This document shows, in pieces, positions 15,743 through 25,758 of a DNA stretch of 64,000 bases (positions are counted from its first letter, which is position 1; each line of letters starts with the position of its first letter). The notes beneath the pieces are model-generated. The model was given only the letters and a program-made list of their open reading frames with translations, was not told the origin of the DNA and made no database searches. The position numbers were made by a program, and so were the translations under genes. Source of the DNA: Marinobacter salinus (lineage in GTDB: Bacteria > Pseudomonadota > Gammaproteobacteria > Pseudomonadales > Oleiphilaceae); contig NZ_CP017715.1 of assembly GCF_001854125.1 (NCBI RefSeq), positions 3,162,001-3,226,000 on the forward strand. Reading direction: 5' to 3'.

Positions 15743-18700
15743 TCACGTGGATGTCGCTGCGGCTGAGAGCGCGCGGGCTATCATTTCATTCAGGCTACCC
15801 AGTTCGCTGCGAACCCGGTCCCAGTCCGGATCGTCACCCCTCAGAAGGGCTTCAACAACCCCTGCCTGGCGCGTCATACTCGGATACCCCATAGCACCTG
15901 CCGTGCCCTTGATCTGGTGAACTTCCGTCTTCAGGATCTCCACATCCTGATTCGATAATGCCTGACGAATCCTTTGCTGGCGTCCGTTCAACCCTTCAAG
16001 GAACTGCGCTACCAGACCACCGATTTCCTCATCTTCCTGCTCGCCCACCGGTTCTCCGCTCGTCCGTTGAAGAAAACGATCCAGCAGGGACTGCAAGTGG
16101 ACCTGGTCAATGGGTTTGTTAAGGACACCATCGCAACCGGCCTCAAGCAGAGCATCGGTTTCCTTCTGGTCACCGGCAGTAAAAGCAATAATCGGACGCC
16201 GGAAGCCGGCCTGACGCAGCAACTGCGTCGCCGCCACACCATCCATTCCCGGCATATGACGATCCATCAACACCAGCTGGACGGAGTCTGCCAGCGCCTT
16301 GCGCACGGCGTCCTCTCCGCTGTTAACCGGCGACACCTCCAGGCCTTGCCGGCGCAACATCCGTTCCACCAGTTGCCGGTTATCCTCATTGTCTTCCGCC
16401 ACCAGCACCCGGCCACTGAAAGTGTGGGCGGGAGCCAACAGGGTGTCTGGACGGACAACCAGGTAGCGGGCAAGCACTTCATAGAATCGTTGTTTGTCTA
16501 TGGGTTTGGCCAGATGCTCATTACAGCCCGCCAGACGATAGTCGGCAATATCTTCCACCATGACATTGGCCGTCAGGGCAATGACCGGGGTATTTATTCC
16601 CGCTTCCCTGAGTGCTGCAGTGGCGTCCCGGCCATTCATCACCGGCATCTGGATATCCATCAGTATCAGGTCAAACGGCTCGTGAAGAGCAACATCCAAA
16701 GCCTCGGCACCATTGCCGACATGAACCAGTTCGGCACCGGTCCGAGAAACCAGCAGGGATACCAGACGGCGATTCACCTCGTTGTCCTCCGCACAAAGAA
16801 TTCTGCCACTTAGCTGCGGAGCCACCACCATGGGAAGGGCACGGCGCCTCTGACTCAATTCGGAAGCGTCCCGCAAAAAATGCACATGGTCCAGGGCGCC
16901 AGTTCGAATCGACAGCTCAAACTCACTGCCCTCGCCGTAGGTGCTGTTGACGTGAATGTTTCCCCCAAGCATTTCCGCCAGCCGTCGGGAGATGCTTAGC
17001 CCTAGACCGGTGCCGCCGTACTGGCGGGAAATCGCAGCACTGCCCTGAGCAAACGGATCAAACAGCCGGCCCAGCTGCTCCGGCTTCATACCGATACCGG
17101 TGTCCACGATCCGGGCAATCAGCATTTCGCGTTCACGATCACACCGAATGACCAGTGAAATCGAACCCTTTTCAGTGAATTTAAGCGCATTTCCACACAG
17201 GTTAATGATGATTTGCCGGAGCCGGGTGGGGTCTGTAAGGATTTTCTCCGGCAGAGGGAATTCGCAAATGATGCTGAAGTCCAAACCCTTCTCCCGTGCC
17301 CGGGGTGCAAAAAACGCGCGGATCTCATCGAGCAGTTCGGGGAGATTGACCGATACCACGTCCACATCCAGCTTGTTCGCGTCAATCTTGGAGTGGTCCA
17401 GGATATCGTTGACCAGATCAAGCAGGTGCCGCCCGCTGCGAACCACCGTTTCCGCGCTGCTCTGCTTTTCCGGCTCACTGAGGTCCGGATCCAGGAGGGC
17501 CTCCCCATAGCCTATGATGGCTGCAAGCGGTGTCCGGATCTCGTGACTCATGTTTGCAAGGAACTGACTCTTGGCTTCGGCAGAATTCCGGGCCAGCTCC
17601 TTTTCAAGCCGTTCCTGCTCTCGTTCCCGCTCAATACGTTGGCGTTGATGGCTCTCAGTTGCATCAATACAGGTACCTTCCAGGTGCGTCGGCTCGCCCT
17701 CGTGATCGTACACAGTGTGCAGCGAGATGGTGGCCCAGCGCTCCTCGCCGTCTCGTGTGAAATAGCGTGCCTCAATACCCTTGACGGTGCCTTTTGCCTC
17801 CAGTTGCTCCACCACCAGGCGACGTAGCCGTTCATCGGCAATGCAGGTTTCCAGGACATCGGGGCTGTGCTTGAGCAGTTCACGACTGCTGCCATACCCC
17901 ATCAGTTTTGCCATCGCCGGGTTTGCGGTTACAAACCGGCGGTCCGGCGACATCTGGAAAACACCTTCAATAGCGTTATCAAATAGGGACTGGTAACGCT
18001 GCAGGTTCGACAGCGCCCGCTGGCTCCAGCCGAGGGCTTCGCCCTGCACCTGTTTGATCCGGTCCGCAATCGCAAAGGAGAACAGGATGATCTGTGCCGT
18101 CAAACCAAACTGGGGTGAGTAGTTCGTGAAGGTGTTGAGCGGCAGGATTCCCATCACGGTGAGAGCATAAATTCCGAAGCCGAGAAGCGCGAGGGTCCAG
18201 GCAAAGAAATAGGACCGTGCCGCCGGATTGTAGTAACGCCAGGACAGGTAACTGACAATAATCAGAATCACGCTGAGTAAAAGCGAGCCCACCACAATCC
18301 ACTGCATGGCGATGTGATAGGGCAGGAATATTGACAGTAAAAAAGTGACACCAACCGAATAGAGGCACAGCAGGATAACCTGATCCAGATCGGCTGAACG
18401 CTCACGGGTTTCCAGCAGGGAGCGGGCCATTAACAAGCCCCAGAACCAGGTCATCAGGATCTGGAAATGCAAGAATTCCTTGTTGAAAATAATCGGCCTG
18501 CTGTCAAGCAGCTGAATGCCATGAACCTGCTCCGTGCCGATAAAGATCGTCGCTGACACCAGATAGAGCACGTAGTAGATGTTGCTGCGTTCGCGCACAG
18601 ACACCGCGACAAACAGGTTGTAAGCCAGAATTGCCAGAATCGCGCCAAGCAGAATACCCCGGACAGCTTCGTCTACTGAGACCTTTTCAATGTAGCTGTC

Positions 18701-19276
18701 CGGGTGCCAGAGACTGATGGGCAGACGGAACGTATTGGTGTTGGTAATACGGAGGTAGACGGTGTTTACGGTATCCGGTGCCAGCTTCAGGCGAAATGTC
18801 GGATTGGGAACTTCCAGATCGCGTTGGGCCCAGCTGTCCGAATACCCGGTCTTGCGCTGATCTACCAGCTGGTCATCACGAACCAGGTAGAGCGTGACTT
18901 CGTCCACCAGTGGCAGGGCTAGCTCGAAAATCCAGTCGTTATCCGCGCCATCGTCGAGGGTCCGCAAGTCAAAACGGATCCAGTAAGCAGACTCGGTATA
19001 GCCAAAATTGAGCACGCCACCTTCATGGCGGGTAAATGTCGCCCGCCCATCAGCCTGGATATCCTCCACTGTCAGTTCATGGCCCGGATCTTCCCGATAC
19101 CAGATACAACTACCGAGATCGCGGACGCTGGAGGTACCGGCATTAAGGACAATGGCGCCATCCTGGCAGCGCTCCTGGACACTGGCCATTGCCGGCATCA
19201 CAGACGCCAGGAATATCAGTGTGACCATCAGTCCAGAAATAACCGCAGCCAATGCCCGCTTAAACTGTTGCCGCAA
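15743..19276 (-). CDS. hybrid histidine kinase: 7TMR-DISM, PAS, HisKA, HATPase, two receivers, Hpt
   Basis: Large phosphorelay sensor, 1177 aa from the TTG at 19276, chosen because GGAGA stands eight bases before it; a GTG at 19327 would add 17 residues but has no ribosome site. Order: signal peptide, 7TMR-DISMED2 periplasmic domain (about 50-185), seven membrane helices (about 205-405), PAS (425-540), HisKA with SHEIRTP (His578), HATPase with DTGIGM and GGTGLGLSI, REC1 (Asp874), REC2 (Asp1005), and an Hpt domain with HQIKGTAGAMG (His1120). All phospho-acceptor residues are present, so a complete internal relay is possible. DISMED2 domains are thought to bind carbohydrates or other small ligands. 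Followed by a membrane protein and a stand-alone receiver in the same direction. Confidence 0.92.
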   Translation of the reverse strand: MRQQFKRALAAVISGLMVTLIFLASVMPAMASVQERCQDGAIVLNAGTSSVRDLGSCIWYREDPGHELTVEDIQADGRATFTRHEGGVLNFGYTESAYWIRFDLRTLDDGADNDWIFELALPLVDEVTLYLVRDDQLVDQRKTGYSDSWAQRDLEVPNPTFRLKLAPDTVNTVYLRITNTNTFRLPISLWHPDSYIEKVSVDEAVRGILLGAILAILAYNLFVAVSVRERSNIYYVLYLVSATIFIGTEQVHGIQLLDSRPIIFNKEFLHFQILMTWFWGLLMARSLLETRERSADLDQVILLCLYSVGVTFLLSIFLPYHIAMQWIVVGSLLLSVILIIVSYLSWRYYNPAARSYFFAWTLALLGFGIYALTVMGILPLNTFTNYSPQFGLTAQIILFSFAIADRIKQVQGEALGWSQRALSNLQRYQSLFDNAIEGVFQMSPDRRFVTANPAMAKLMGYGSSRELLKHSPDVLETCIADERLRRLVVEQLEAKGTVKGIEARYFTRDGEERWATISLHTVYDHEGEPTHLEGTCIDATESHQRQRIEREREQERLEKELARNSAEAKSQFLANMSHEIRTPLAAIIGYGEALLDPDLSEPEKQSSAETVVRSGRHLLDLVNDILDHSKIDANKLDVDVVSVNLPELLDEIRAFFAPRAREKGLDFSIICEFPLPEKILTDPTRLRQIIINLCGNALKFTEKGSISLVIRCDREREMLIARIVDTGIGMKPEQLGRLFDPFAQGSAAISRQYGGTGLGLSISRRLAEMLGGNIHVNSTYGEGSEFELSIRTGALDHVHFLRDASELSQRRRALPMVVAPQLSGRILCAEDNEVNRRLVSLLVSRTGAELVHVGNGAEALDVALHEPFDLILMDIQMPVMNGRDATAALREAGINTPVIALTANVMVEDIADYRLAGCNEHLAKPIDKQRFYEVLARYLVVRPDTLLAPAHTFSGRVLVAEDNEDNRQLVERMLRRQGLEVSPVNSGEDAVRKALADSVQLVLMDRHMPGMDGVAATQLLRQAGFRRPIIAFTAGDQKETDALLEAGCDGVLNKPIDQVHLQSLLDRFLQRTSGEPVGEQEDEEIGGLVAQFLEGLNGRQQRIRQALSNQDVEILKTEVHQIKGTAGAMGYPSMTRQAGVVEALLRGDDPDWDRVRSELGSLNEMIARALSAAATST

Positions 19277-19404
19277 AATGTGATCTCCGCAAGGGTAGAT
19301 GCCTGTTTTATCGTTTATTGTCAGCACTCGGGCCCGGGCGGACGGACCCGCAGAATTCTACTTTAGCCGTTTACGTACTTTTGCGCACCTCAGGGCCATC
19401 TGAA

Positions 19405-20481
19405 ATGAGACATTCCTGCATTTTCGCAGCAGTTTCCCTCGCTATCACAGGCTTAAGTGGCTGTGGCATGGAAGATACCGGTCCGACTGCCTTCAATCCC
19501 GCTACGGACGTAGACCTGACATTTTCAAGCTTCGATCTTGAGGATACCGAGCGAGCCCCGGACACGATAGCGCACACCCGGTTTGATGATTTCTATCGCG
19601 GTATTGAGCCAGCCAACGGGGACAACGCTGACATTGGAGAAACGACAACCGACATTCGTAGCCACATTGACGCATTCATCCGGGCAACGCCTGCCGAAGA
19701 TGGCAAAAGCTTTTCAAAGGTACGAAACCCTCTGGATCTGATGAATCAGGTGATTGCTTCCGGAGAGGTCCTCAACTTTCAGGACGGCCGGAAGTATATC
19801 GCTGATCGGATTGCCAGCGGCCTAGCGGGAACCTATAACAGTCGCGGAAACGGTGCGGCCATCCGGTTTACAGACCAGGCGGCGGTGCTCGAGAATGCCG
19901 CATTGAACGACAAAATCTGGATCTACCCGACTCTGGACTGGCGTTATTTGCCCGATGGCGCCGAGGGCGGTGATGTCCAGGAGAAGGTGTACCGGACCAT
20001 CCAGTACGTCAGCCGAAGTGTTGATCCGGAAGATGAAAGCGCGCAGCCGGAACTGGTCAGCGTTCTGGCCGGTAGCCGCTTCGGTGCAAATGACTTTGTT
20101 ACACTTGGCTACAACGCGCCCGAGTTCGCCACGGCCGATTATCTCAGCCGAACAGCCGGAAGCATTGAGCTACGGCAGGATTTTGTTACTGACAAAACCG
20201 ACACCCTGTTTATCAAAAGCCCCGATAAACAAGTCCTTGACCTGAGCCGGCACGGCGTGAACGAACCGGCAGACGGAAGCCCCGACTGCCTGAGGGTAGA
20301 GCTCGACTACTCTATGCAGATAGTAAGAATTTTCAGCTCCGATGGCGAACCTTCAATGATTCCAGCACCTACGCCGGACGATCCCGACAAGACTGAAAAC
20401 AACCCCGACTACTGCAGCCATCAGGTGGATGGTGATGCAAGTATCAGCTGGGCAACGGTTGCCATTCCGGGGCGTCAGTAA
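19405..20481 (+). CDS. lipoprotein of unknown function
   Basis: 358 aa from ATG 19405, where a short hydrophobic signal ends in a lipobox (LSGC). The mature part is acidic and rich in Asp/Asn, without repeats or domains I recognise; it contains three further cysteines near the C-terminus that could form disulfides. Divergent from the hybrid kinase (128 bp between starts), so a role as its ligand-binding or reporter partner is conceivable but only by position. The 3' end overlaps the convergent 83-aa gene by seven bases. Confidence 0.8.
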   Translation: MRHSCIFAAVSLAITGLSGCGMEDTGPTAFNPATDVDLTFSSFDLEDTERAPDTIAHTRFDDFYRGIEPANGDNADIGETTTDIRSHIDAFIRATPAEDGKSFSKVRNPLDLMNQVIASGEVLNFQDGRKYIADRIASGLAGTYNSRGNGAAIRFTDQAAVLENAALNDKIWIYPTLDWRYLPDGAEGGDVQEKVYRTIQYVSRSVDPEDESAQPELVSVLAGSRFGANDFVTLGYNAPEFATADYLSRTAGSIELRQDFVTDKTDTLFIKSPDKQVLDLSRHGVNEPADGSPDCLRVELDYSMQIVRIFSSDGEPSMIPAPTPDDPDKTENNPDYCSHQVDGDASISWATVAIPGRQ

Positions 20482-20726
20482 AAACCACCGTCTTTCATGT
20501 CCCAGTTCTGCAAAAAACCCTTCTTCCGGGAGATCAGCCGCTCATAGGTGGAAATCATGATCTCCGCATGGGGAGCTTTTATCAGACGAAGGGTTTCAAC
20601 CCGGCGTTCCAGACGCTCCACTTCCGAGCTGACCTGTTGGTGCACGTGGTTGCGAACGCTGTCGTGGTGATCAAGCTTTACCGCTCGCTCATGTTGTTCC
20701 TGGGGAGAGTGTGTGGGCTTGTCCAT
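20475..20726 (-). CDS. small His/Glu-rich coiled protein, unknown function
   Basis: 83 aa from ATG 20726, preceded by GAGGAG. The middle (about residues 20-60) is a charged helix likely to coil (VSSEVERLERRVETLRLIK), and the N-terminus is His-rich. The C-terminus ends in aromatic-rich text. No family recognised. Converges on and overlaps the lipoprotein gene end by seven bases. Confidence 0.65.
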   Translation of the reverse strand: MDKPTHSPQEQHERAVKLDHHDSVRNHVHQQVSSEVERLERRVETLRLIKAPHAEIMISTYERLISRKKGFLQNWDMKDGGFY

Positions 20727-20800
20727 TCGGCTCCTCGTCCGTTGAGTCGTGATAGGTCCTTTTCCCATTTCGAAGTCTGCACAACCGCCGGGCAAAGCGC

Positions 20801-20830
20801 AACAAAAATGAATAGAGTTTCATTTTTGTT
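20801..20830. terminator. AT-rich perfect inverted repeat
   Basis: Arms AACAAAAATGAA (20801-20812) and TTCATTTTTGTT (20819-20830) are exactly complementary with a 6-base loop. It lies upstream of both the minus-strand 83-aa gene and the plus-strand 116-aa gene, so it is better placed as an operator or cruciform than as a gene terminator. Function unknown. Confidence 0.4.
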
Positions 20831-20935
20831 TCCGCCCTCGACGATGGCCCATCCTTCACACGGTCAATCCCCTGCTATAGTTTCCTTTAGCACCCGTTTT
20901 CCTGACCTGACACTGACACTTACAAACAAACGAGC

Positions 20936-21286
20936 ATGATCATGAATCAGACCTCAGTCGCCGACACCCTGCGTGAGTACCTTTCGCTGCTTGAATTACT
21001 GGACGACGCCTACTGGGAAGCCAGCAGCATCCAACACAAGGATATGCTCTACGACATCATCAGTATCTTCAGCCAGGAAGTGGCGGAGATGAACAAACTC
21101 AGCGTCCAGGACCACCACTACCCCTATGAGGTAATTACCGAGGGTATTCGCCGGGTCGTCCCGAAGCTGGAACGGCTTGATGAAAAACGGGATGAGGTGA
21201 TTCAGCGAACCCAGACCCTGACCGATTTTCGGGACATACTGTCATCCGTACTCGGCATTCTGGAGGCGCAACTGCGAACCCTGTGA
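20936..21286 (+). CDS. helical cytoplasmic protein, unknown function
   Basis: 116 aa, acidic, almost entirely helical by appearance, no signal or membrane segment. Two adjacent in-frame ATGs (20936 and 20942) are possible starts; neither has a clear ribosome site. The C-terminal half (VVPKLERLDEKRDEV) suggests a coiled coil. I do not recognise the family. Its stop is ten bases from the end of the convergent serine hydrolase gene. Confidence 0.65.
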   Translation: MIMNQTSVADTLREYLSLLELLDDAYWEASSIQHKDMLYDIISIFSQEVAEMNKLSVQDHHYPYEVITEGIRRVVPKLERLDEKRDEVIQRTQTLTDFRDILSSVLGILEAQLRTL

Positions 21287-21295
21287 CACCTTATG

Positions 21296-22582
21296 TCAGG
21301 CCGCTACCAGGGGCCTCTGCCCCTCTGGAATGAGCGGAAACCGGTCACAGACGGTGTAAACAAATTTCGCGAGCGCCGGTAAATGGTGCCCCACGATTGG
21401 AAAGCCGGTATTCAACAAACTGACGGAGATATCCCGGGCAGCGTCGGCCCAACACAGCTTGTTGATCAGACCGACGTGTCCGAAAGCATAGCGACTGTGT
21501 TGACCCCATAACCCAACCGGATTGCCACCAAGCATCAAGCCGGCGCTGAAGCGCATCGGAATCATCATGGTGCGATCAATCTGGAGCGAGCCAAACTGCT
21601 GGATCGCCCGCCGGATGGTCATCTCACTACAGATACGCTTGCCTTTCCAGATGCCACCGTTGAGCATCATCTGGAAGAACCGCCCCATTTCCTCCGCTGT
21701 CCCGCACAGATTACCTGCCGGAATCACCGCTTCCTGAAAGCGAGGATCGTTGGTCACCTGCTCAACGGTACGGATGTCTCCGCCGAGAGCGCGGTTTACC
21801 ACCCACGAGACCGGAAAACGAGGTCTCGGGCCCGTGGCATAGTTGGCGGCCAGGTCGGGCACATGTTCCGGTGCAATACCGTAGGTAAACCACTTCATAC
21901 CCATGGGTTGGCGCAGGTGGGTATCCAGGTAGTGTTCAATGGAGGTGCCTGTGACCTTTTCCAACACGCGCTGAAGAACAAAGCCGCCGGTAATGGCATG
22001 GTAGGCCACCTTGGCCCCGTCGACTTCGACCGGTCTGGCCTCACATAACAGGCGCCAGACTTCGTCCCGATTCCACAAGACATCAATCGGAGTCTCCCGG
22101 GGAATGGCCGGTATACCGCCCCGGTGGACGAGGATCTGGTGGACAGTGATCGTGCGTTTGCCGTTTTGCGCAAATTCCGGGCAGTAATAAGAAACCGGAT
22201 CCATCAGGTTAACCAGTCCCTGCTCCGACAACATATGCATCAGCAAGGCAGTCACCGCTTTGGACGCGGAGAAATAACAGATTGGCGTATCCGTGGTCAT
22301 CGGAACCTTGATCGCGTCGGCCCGGTCATCAGGACCGTTGCCACTGGCATGGCCAATGGCTCGATGCAGCACCTGTTCGCCACGATGGCGGACAGACAGT
22401 TGGATGCCCGGATGAACACCGGTACGGTAGAGCCCTTCCACGCTGCGCCAGATAGCCTCCACTGATTCCGTACTGAGACCAACCTTGGCCGGTTTCTCTC
22501 CCGCCGCATCCCGGAAAGTGACAGACGTCAGATCGCGGGGAATCTGGCAGGTGTGCAGCGCGCGGCGGGCAAGTCGATTCAT
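21296..22582 (-). CDS. serine hydrolase of the class C beta-lactamase family
   Basis: 428 aa, no signal peptide, therefore probably a cytoplasmic esterase rather than a beta-lactamase. The nucleophile motif SxxK is present in YFSASKAV, the second motif Tyr in YHAITGG, and a C-terminal GHVG replaces the KTG triad, as in EstB/LpqH-like esterases. Length and the LVHRGGIPAIP segment (GLPPY region) fit the family. Physiological substrate unknown. It stands alone between two unrelated genes. Confidence 0.87.
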   Translation of the reverse strand: MNRLARRALHTCQIPRDLTSVTFRDAAGEKPAKVGLSTESVEAIWRSVEGLYRTGVHPGIQLSVRHRGEQVLHRAIGHASGNGPDDRADAIKVPMTTDTPICYFSASKAVTALLMHMLSEQGLVNLMDPVSYYCPEFAQNGKRTITVHQILVHRGGIPAIPRETPIDVLWNRDEVWRLLCEARPVEVDGAKVAYHAITGGFVLQRVLEKVTGTSIEHYLDTHLRQPMGMKWFTYGIAPEHVPDLAANYATGPRPRFPVSWVVNRALGGDIRTVEQVTNDPRFQEAVIPAGNLCGTAEEMGRFFQMMLNGGIWKGKRICSEMTIRRAIQQFGSLQIDRTMMIPMRFSAGLMLGGNPVGLWGQHSRYAFGHVGLINKLCWADAARDISVSLLNTGFPIVGHHLPALAKFVYTVCDRFPLIPEGQRPLVAA

Positions 22583-22706
22583 GAGGGTAGACCTTTTTCT
22601 GTTTTTATATATTTTCTAGATAGTTGCACGCTTATGCATTGGCCAAAAGCTACAAACACTGGTGTCAATCCTTCCACCCTGTGACAACGGATACAGTGAT
22701 GCCTCG

Positions 22707-23927
22707 TTATAGTTCATTGTGAGCCTGCTCGGACAGGTGCGCCAGGGCAACGCAGTTCCGACCGCGCTCTTTCGCCCGGTACATGGCCTGGTCCGCAGCG
22801 GCGCAGAGTTTGGAAGCGGTCAGGCCATGATTTGGGTATACCGCCACTCCCACACTGACGGTCAAGGGGACACTAGTACCTTTGCCAAGAGGCAGAGGCT
22901 CCTTTCCTACGCGCCTGCGAAGGCGCTCGGCTGCCTCTGTTGCTCCGGGCACATCCATTTCGGGCAACACGGCAACAAACTCCTCCCCCCCGAAACGTCC
23001 CACCGAATCCACGCTGCGAACACTGTCTTTCAGCAATCTGCTGACCGAGACCAGGACCGAATCACCCGCAGCATGGCCATAGGTATCGTTCACATCCTTG
23101 AAATGGTCAAAGTCAATCCAGAGAACCGCCATGGGCCGCTGGTAGCGCTTGGCCCGCGCCAGTTCTTCTTCCAGGATCCGCGTCATTTCCCGACGGTTGA
23201 AAAGTCCCGTGAGCGAATCCCGTATCGCTAACTCCTCCAGCTCCTTCTCCAGCTTTTTGCGATCAGAGATGTCCAGAATGATCCCTTCCAGCACCAGGCC
23301 ACCCGGATCCTCCTCGACACAGCGTCCTCGCTCCCACACCCATATCGTACTACCATCTTTACGAGTCAGGGCGTATTCAACGGAGTAAGACTCTCCTTTG
23401 TCCAGTGCCGCTTTTACTTCGCGGCTCAGTCTGGTGTTATTGTCCTCATCAAGCAGGTCAGCAAAGCTGACCCACCGGTTGTTGGTCAACTCATAGGGTT
23501 CATAGCCAGTAAGCGCCGTACATCCCTCGGAAACAAACAGCATGGTCCACTGTTCGTCATAGCGACAGCGATAGGCCATTCCCGGCAAATTATCCATTAA
23601 GACCCTGAGCTGTCGCTCCCGTCTGCGTAACGCCTGACTCTGGTCGTGCTGCAGTCTCAGCAGCGCCCGGTCTTTACGAAGCTGTCGCAAAAGGGCGATA
23701 AACAACACCAGCCCGGTGGTCACGACGAAAAAGAAGCCTTTCCACGTTTGTACACTCGACAGGGTTTCCGGGTCGGTAAACCAGGATTCAGCAATGGAGT
23801 CTGAAAAGGCGATCCACGCTAGCCCCGCAAGGAGGTACACAAACGCCGCCCAAAGCGCGCGCCGGAGAGGGGCCTTCTTGTCGGAGAGCTGGGCGAGTTC
23901 CTGACTGGGTGCCGGCGAGGGCTGCAT
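22707..23927 (-). CDS. membrane diguanylate cyclase with PAS domain
   Basis: 406 aa: two membrane helices (about 25-45 and 62-82), a short coil, a PAS/PAC module (about 105-230, with LTGYEPYEL and DGSTIWVWERGR) and a GGDEF domain. The active site reads GGEEF, preceded five residues earlier by RSVD, an intact RxxD inhibitory site; an active cyclase under product feedback is expected. Divergent from ybaK. Confidence 0.94.
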   Translation of the reverse strand: MQPSPAPSQELAQLSDKKAPLRRALWAAFVYLLAGLAWIAFSDSIAESWFTDPETLSSVQTWKGFFFVVTTGLVLFIALLRQLRKDRALLRLQHDQSQALRRRERQLRVLMDNLPGMAYRCRYDEQWTMLFVSEGCTALTGYEPYELTNNRWVSFADLLDEDNNTRLSREVKAALDKGESYSVEYALTRKDGSTIWVWERGRCVEEDPGGLVLEGIILDISDRKKLEKELEELAIRDSLTGLFNRREMTRILEEELARAKRYQRPMAVLWIDFDHFKDVNDTYGHAAGDSVLVSVSRLLKDSVRSVDSVGRFGGEEFVAVLPEMDVPGATEAAERLRRRVGKEPLPLGKGTSVPLTVSVGVAVYPNHGLTASKLCAAADQAMYRAKERGRNCVALAHLSEQAHNEL

Positions 23928-24076
23928 GGCTGTAGCCTGTTCAACTTCTTGAGGGTGATGACCAGAAAATAGTCATTTCAGCGGCAATAGTCGAGAGCCG
24001 TGTGATAACAGTATCTCCATTCGATGCAGATACTGTGGTAAGTTTTTCCGGTTTACATCCCAGGGCAGGAGACAAC

Positions 24077-24547
24077 ATGACCCCCGGTATCAACGCAGCC
24101 AGGAAAGCGAGGATCGCGCATACCATTCACGAATACGATCATGACCCGGCCAGTGAAAGCTACGGCACCGAAGCCGCCACCAAGACCGGTGCCGACCCTC
24201 AAAGGGTATTCAAGACGCTGGTGGTCGCCATTGATGGCAAGGAGCTGGCGGTGGGTATTGTGCCAGTTACCGGTATGTTGAGCATGAAACTCATCGCCCG
24301 GGCCGCCGGGGGCAAGAAAGCCTCCATGGCAGATCCGGAGGATGTTCAGCGTAGCACAGGTTACGTGCTCGGCGGAGTTAGCCCGCTCGGACAGAAAAAG
24401 CGGCTGAAAACCTTTCTCGACAGTTCAGCCGATGCCTTTGACACCATATACGTGAGCGCCGGGCGCAGGGGACTCGAGATAGAGCTTTCCCCACAGGACC
24501 TGAGAAAGCTGACCGGCGGGCGACTCGCACCGCTCCAGCAGGAGTAA
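24077..24547 (+). CDS. ybaK: Cys-tRNA(Pro)/Cys-tRNA(Cys) deacylase
   Basis: 156 aa from ATG 24077 with AGGAG upstream. YbaK/EbsC editing enzymes hydrolyse mischarged Cys-tRNA(Pro). Signature residues are seen in FKTLVV, the AVGIVPVTGMLSMKLIA region with GGKKASM (the essential Lys), and GYVLGGVSPLGQKK. Length is typical. The next gene begins three bases after the stop. Confidence 0.93.
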   Translation: MTPGINAARKARIAHTIHEYDHDPASESYGTEAATKTGADPQRVFKTLVVAIDGKELAVGIVPVTGMLSMKLIARAAGGKKASMADPEDVQRSTGYVLGGVSPLGQKKRLKTFLDSSADAFDTIYVSAGRRGLEIELSPQDLRKLTGGRLAPLQQE

Positions 24548-24550
24548 CGC

Positions 24551-25744
24551 GTGTTCCACGCGCTCGATCTTCTGTTAATTGGCGGGATCATGTTATTGGC
24601 CCTGGGTGCTCACACTCTGGGCCAGCGCCTGCACGTGCCCAGGGTAACCCTGTTGTTGCTGGTGGGCGCACTGGCCGGTCCCGAAGTGTTTGATCTCATT
24701 CCGGCCAGGGTCAGCGACAGCTTTCGCCTGGTCACCGAGCTTACCCTCGCAATGGTGGGTTTCCTGCTCGGCGAGCGCATGTCATTTCGCGATCTCAGGC
24801 AGGGACGCGAAGCCATCGTGGTTAGCCTCGCGGTGACCCTGGTGACGGCTTTGCTGATTTTTGCAGTTACCTGGACGGTGACGAAAAACCTGCCAGCGTC
24901 TTTGCTGCTCGCCGCCATTGCCACGGCGACGGATCCTGCTGCCACCCTGGATGTAATGAGGGAGACTGGATCCCGCGGGCCACTGACCCGAGTCGTGGCC
25001 CAGGTCGTGGCCATCGACGATGCCTGGGGGGCCATCCTGTTCAGCATTATGCTGGTGTTCGCCGAGCTGGTCTCAGGCAATGGCGTACATCTGTATGAAA
25101 CCATCGGGCATGGGGTCTACGAGGTTCTGGGAGCAATGGTTCTGGGCATTCTTCTGGGCATACCGATGGCCTGGATGACCGGCCGCCTGAAACCGGGCGA
25201 GCCAATGCTTCTGGAGTCCGCAGGGTTTGTCTTCCTGGCGGCCGGTATTGCCGGGACTCTGGAGATATCCTACCTGCTTACCTGCATGAGCCTCGGGATA
25301 ACGGTGGCGAACAGGGCTCACCATCATGTGCGCCCATTCCGCTCCATTGAAGGCATCATCGAACCATTCCTGGCGACGTTTTTCTTCCTGGCGGGCTTCG
25401 GTCTGGACTGGGAAGCGCTGCCGACACTTGGCGCTCTGGGAGCGGCTTACATCGTAGCTCGCGTTGCTGGAAGGGTTCTTGGCGGCTATACCGGCGGCGT
25501 TCTTGCAGGCTCCGTTCACACCGTACGCGTTCGCAATGGTGCCTGCCTGTTACCCCAGGCCGGGGTGGCCATGGGGCTTGCTCTGGTTGCCACTCACCGT
25601 TTGCCGGAAGTGGGCTTTATTCTGCCGCTTATTATCGGTTCGACGGTGCTGTTCGAGCTGATCGGCCCGCCAATTACCATGTATCAGCTCCGCCGGGCCG
25701 GAGAAGCGGGCAAGGGCTACGAGGAAGAGCCGGACGACTATTAG
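24551..25744 (+). CDS. cation:proton antiporter (CPA family)
   Basis: 397 aa with about eleven to thirteen hydrophobic segments. The GTG start at 24551 is three bases after ybaK and implies coupled expression. Characteristic text includes TDPAATLDVM and VVAIDDAWGAI, where the paired Asp residues match the ion-binding DD/ND motif region of Na+/H+ exchangers. Which cation it exchanges cannot be told. Confidence 0.9.
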   Translation: MFHALDLLLIGGIMLLALGAHTLGQRLHVPRVTLLLLVGALAGPEVFDLIPARVSDSFRLVTELTLAMVGFLLGERMSFRDLRQGREAIVVSLAVTLVTALLIFAVTWTVTKNLPASLLLAAIATATDPAATLDVMRETGSRGPLTRVVAQVVAIDDAWGAILFSIMLVFAELVSGNGVHLYETIGHGVYEVLGAMVLGILLGIPMAWMTGRLKPGEPMLLESAGFVFLAAGIAGTLEISYLLTCMSLGITVANRAHHHVRPFRSIEGIIEPFLATFFFLAGFGLDWEALPTLGALGAAYIVARVAGRVLGGYTGGVLAGSVHTVRVRNGACLLPQAGVAMGLALVATHRLPEVGFILPLIIGSTVLFELIGPPITMYQLRRAGEAGKGYEEEPDDY

Positions 25745-25758
25745 AAAGGGGCACAAAA

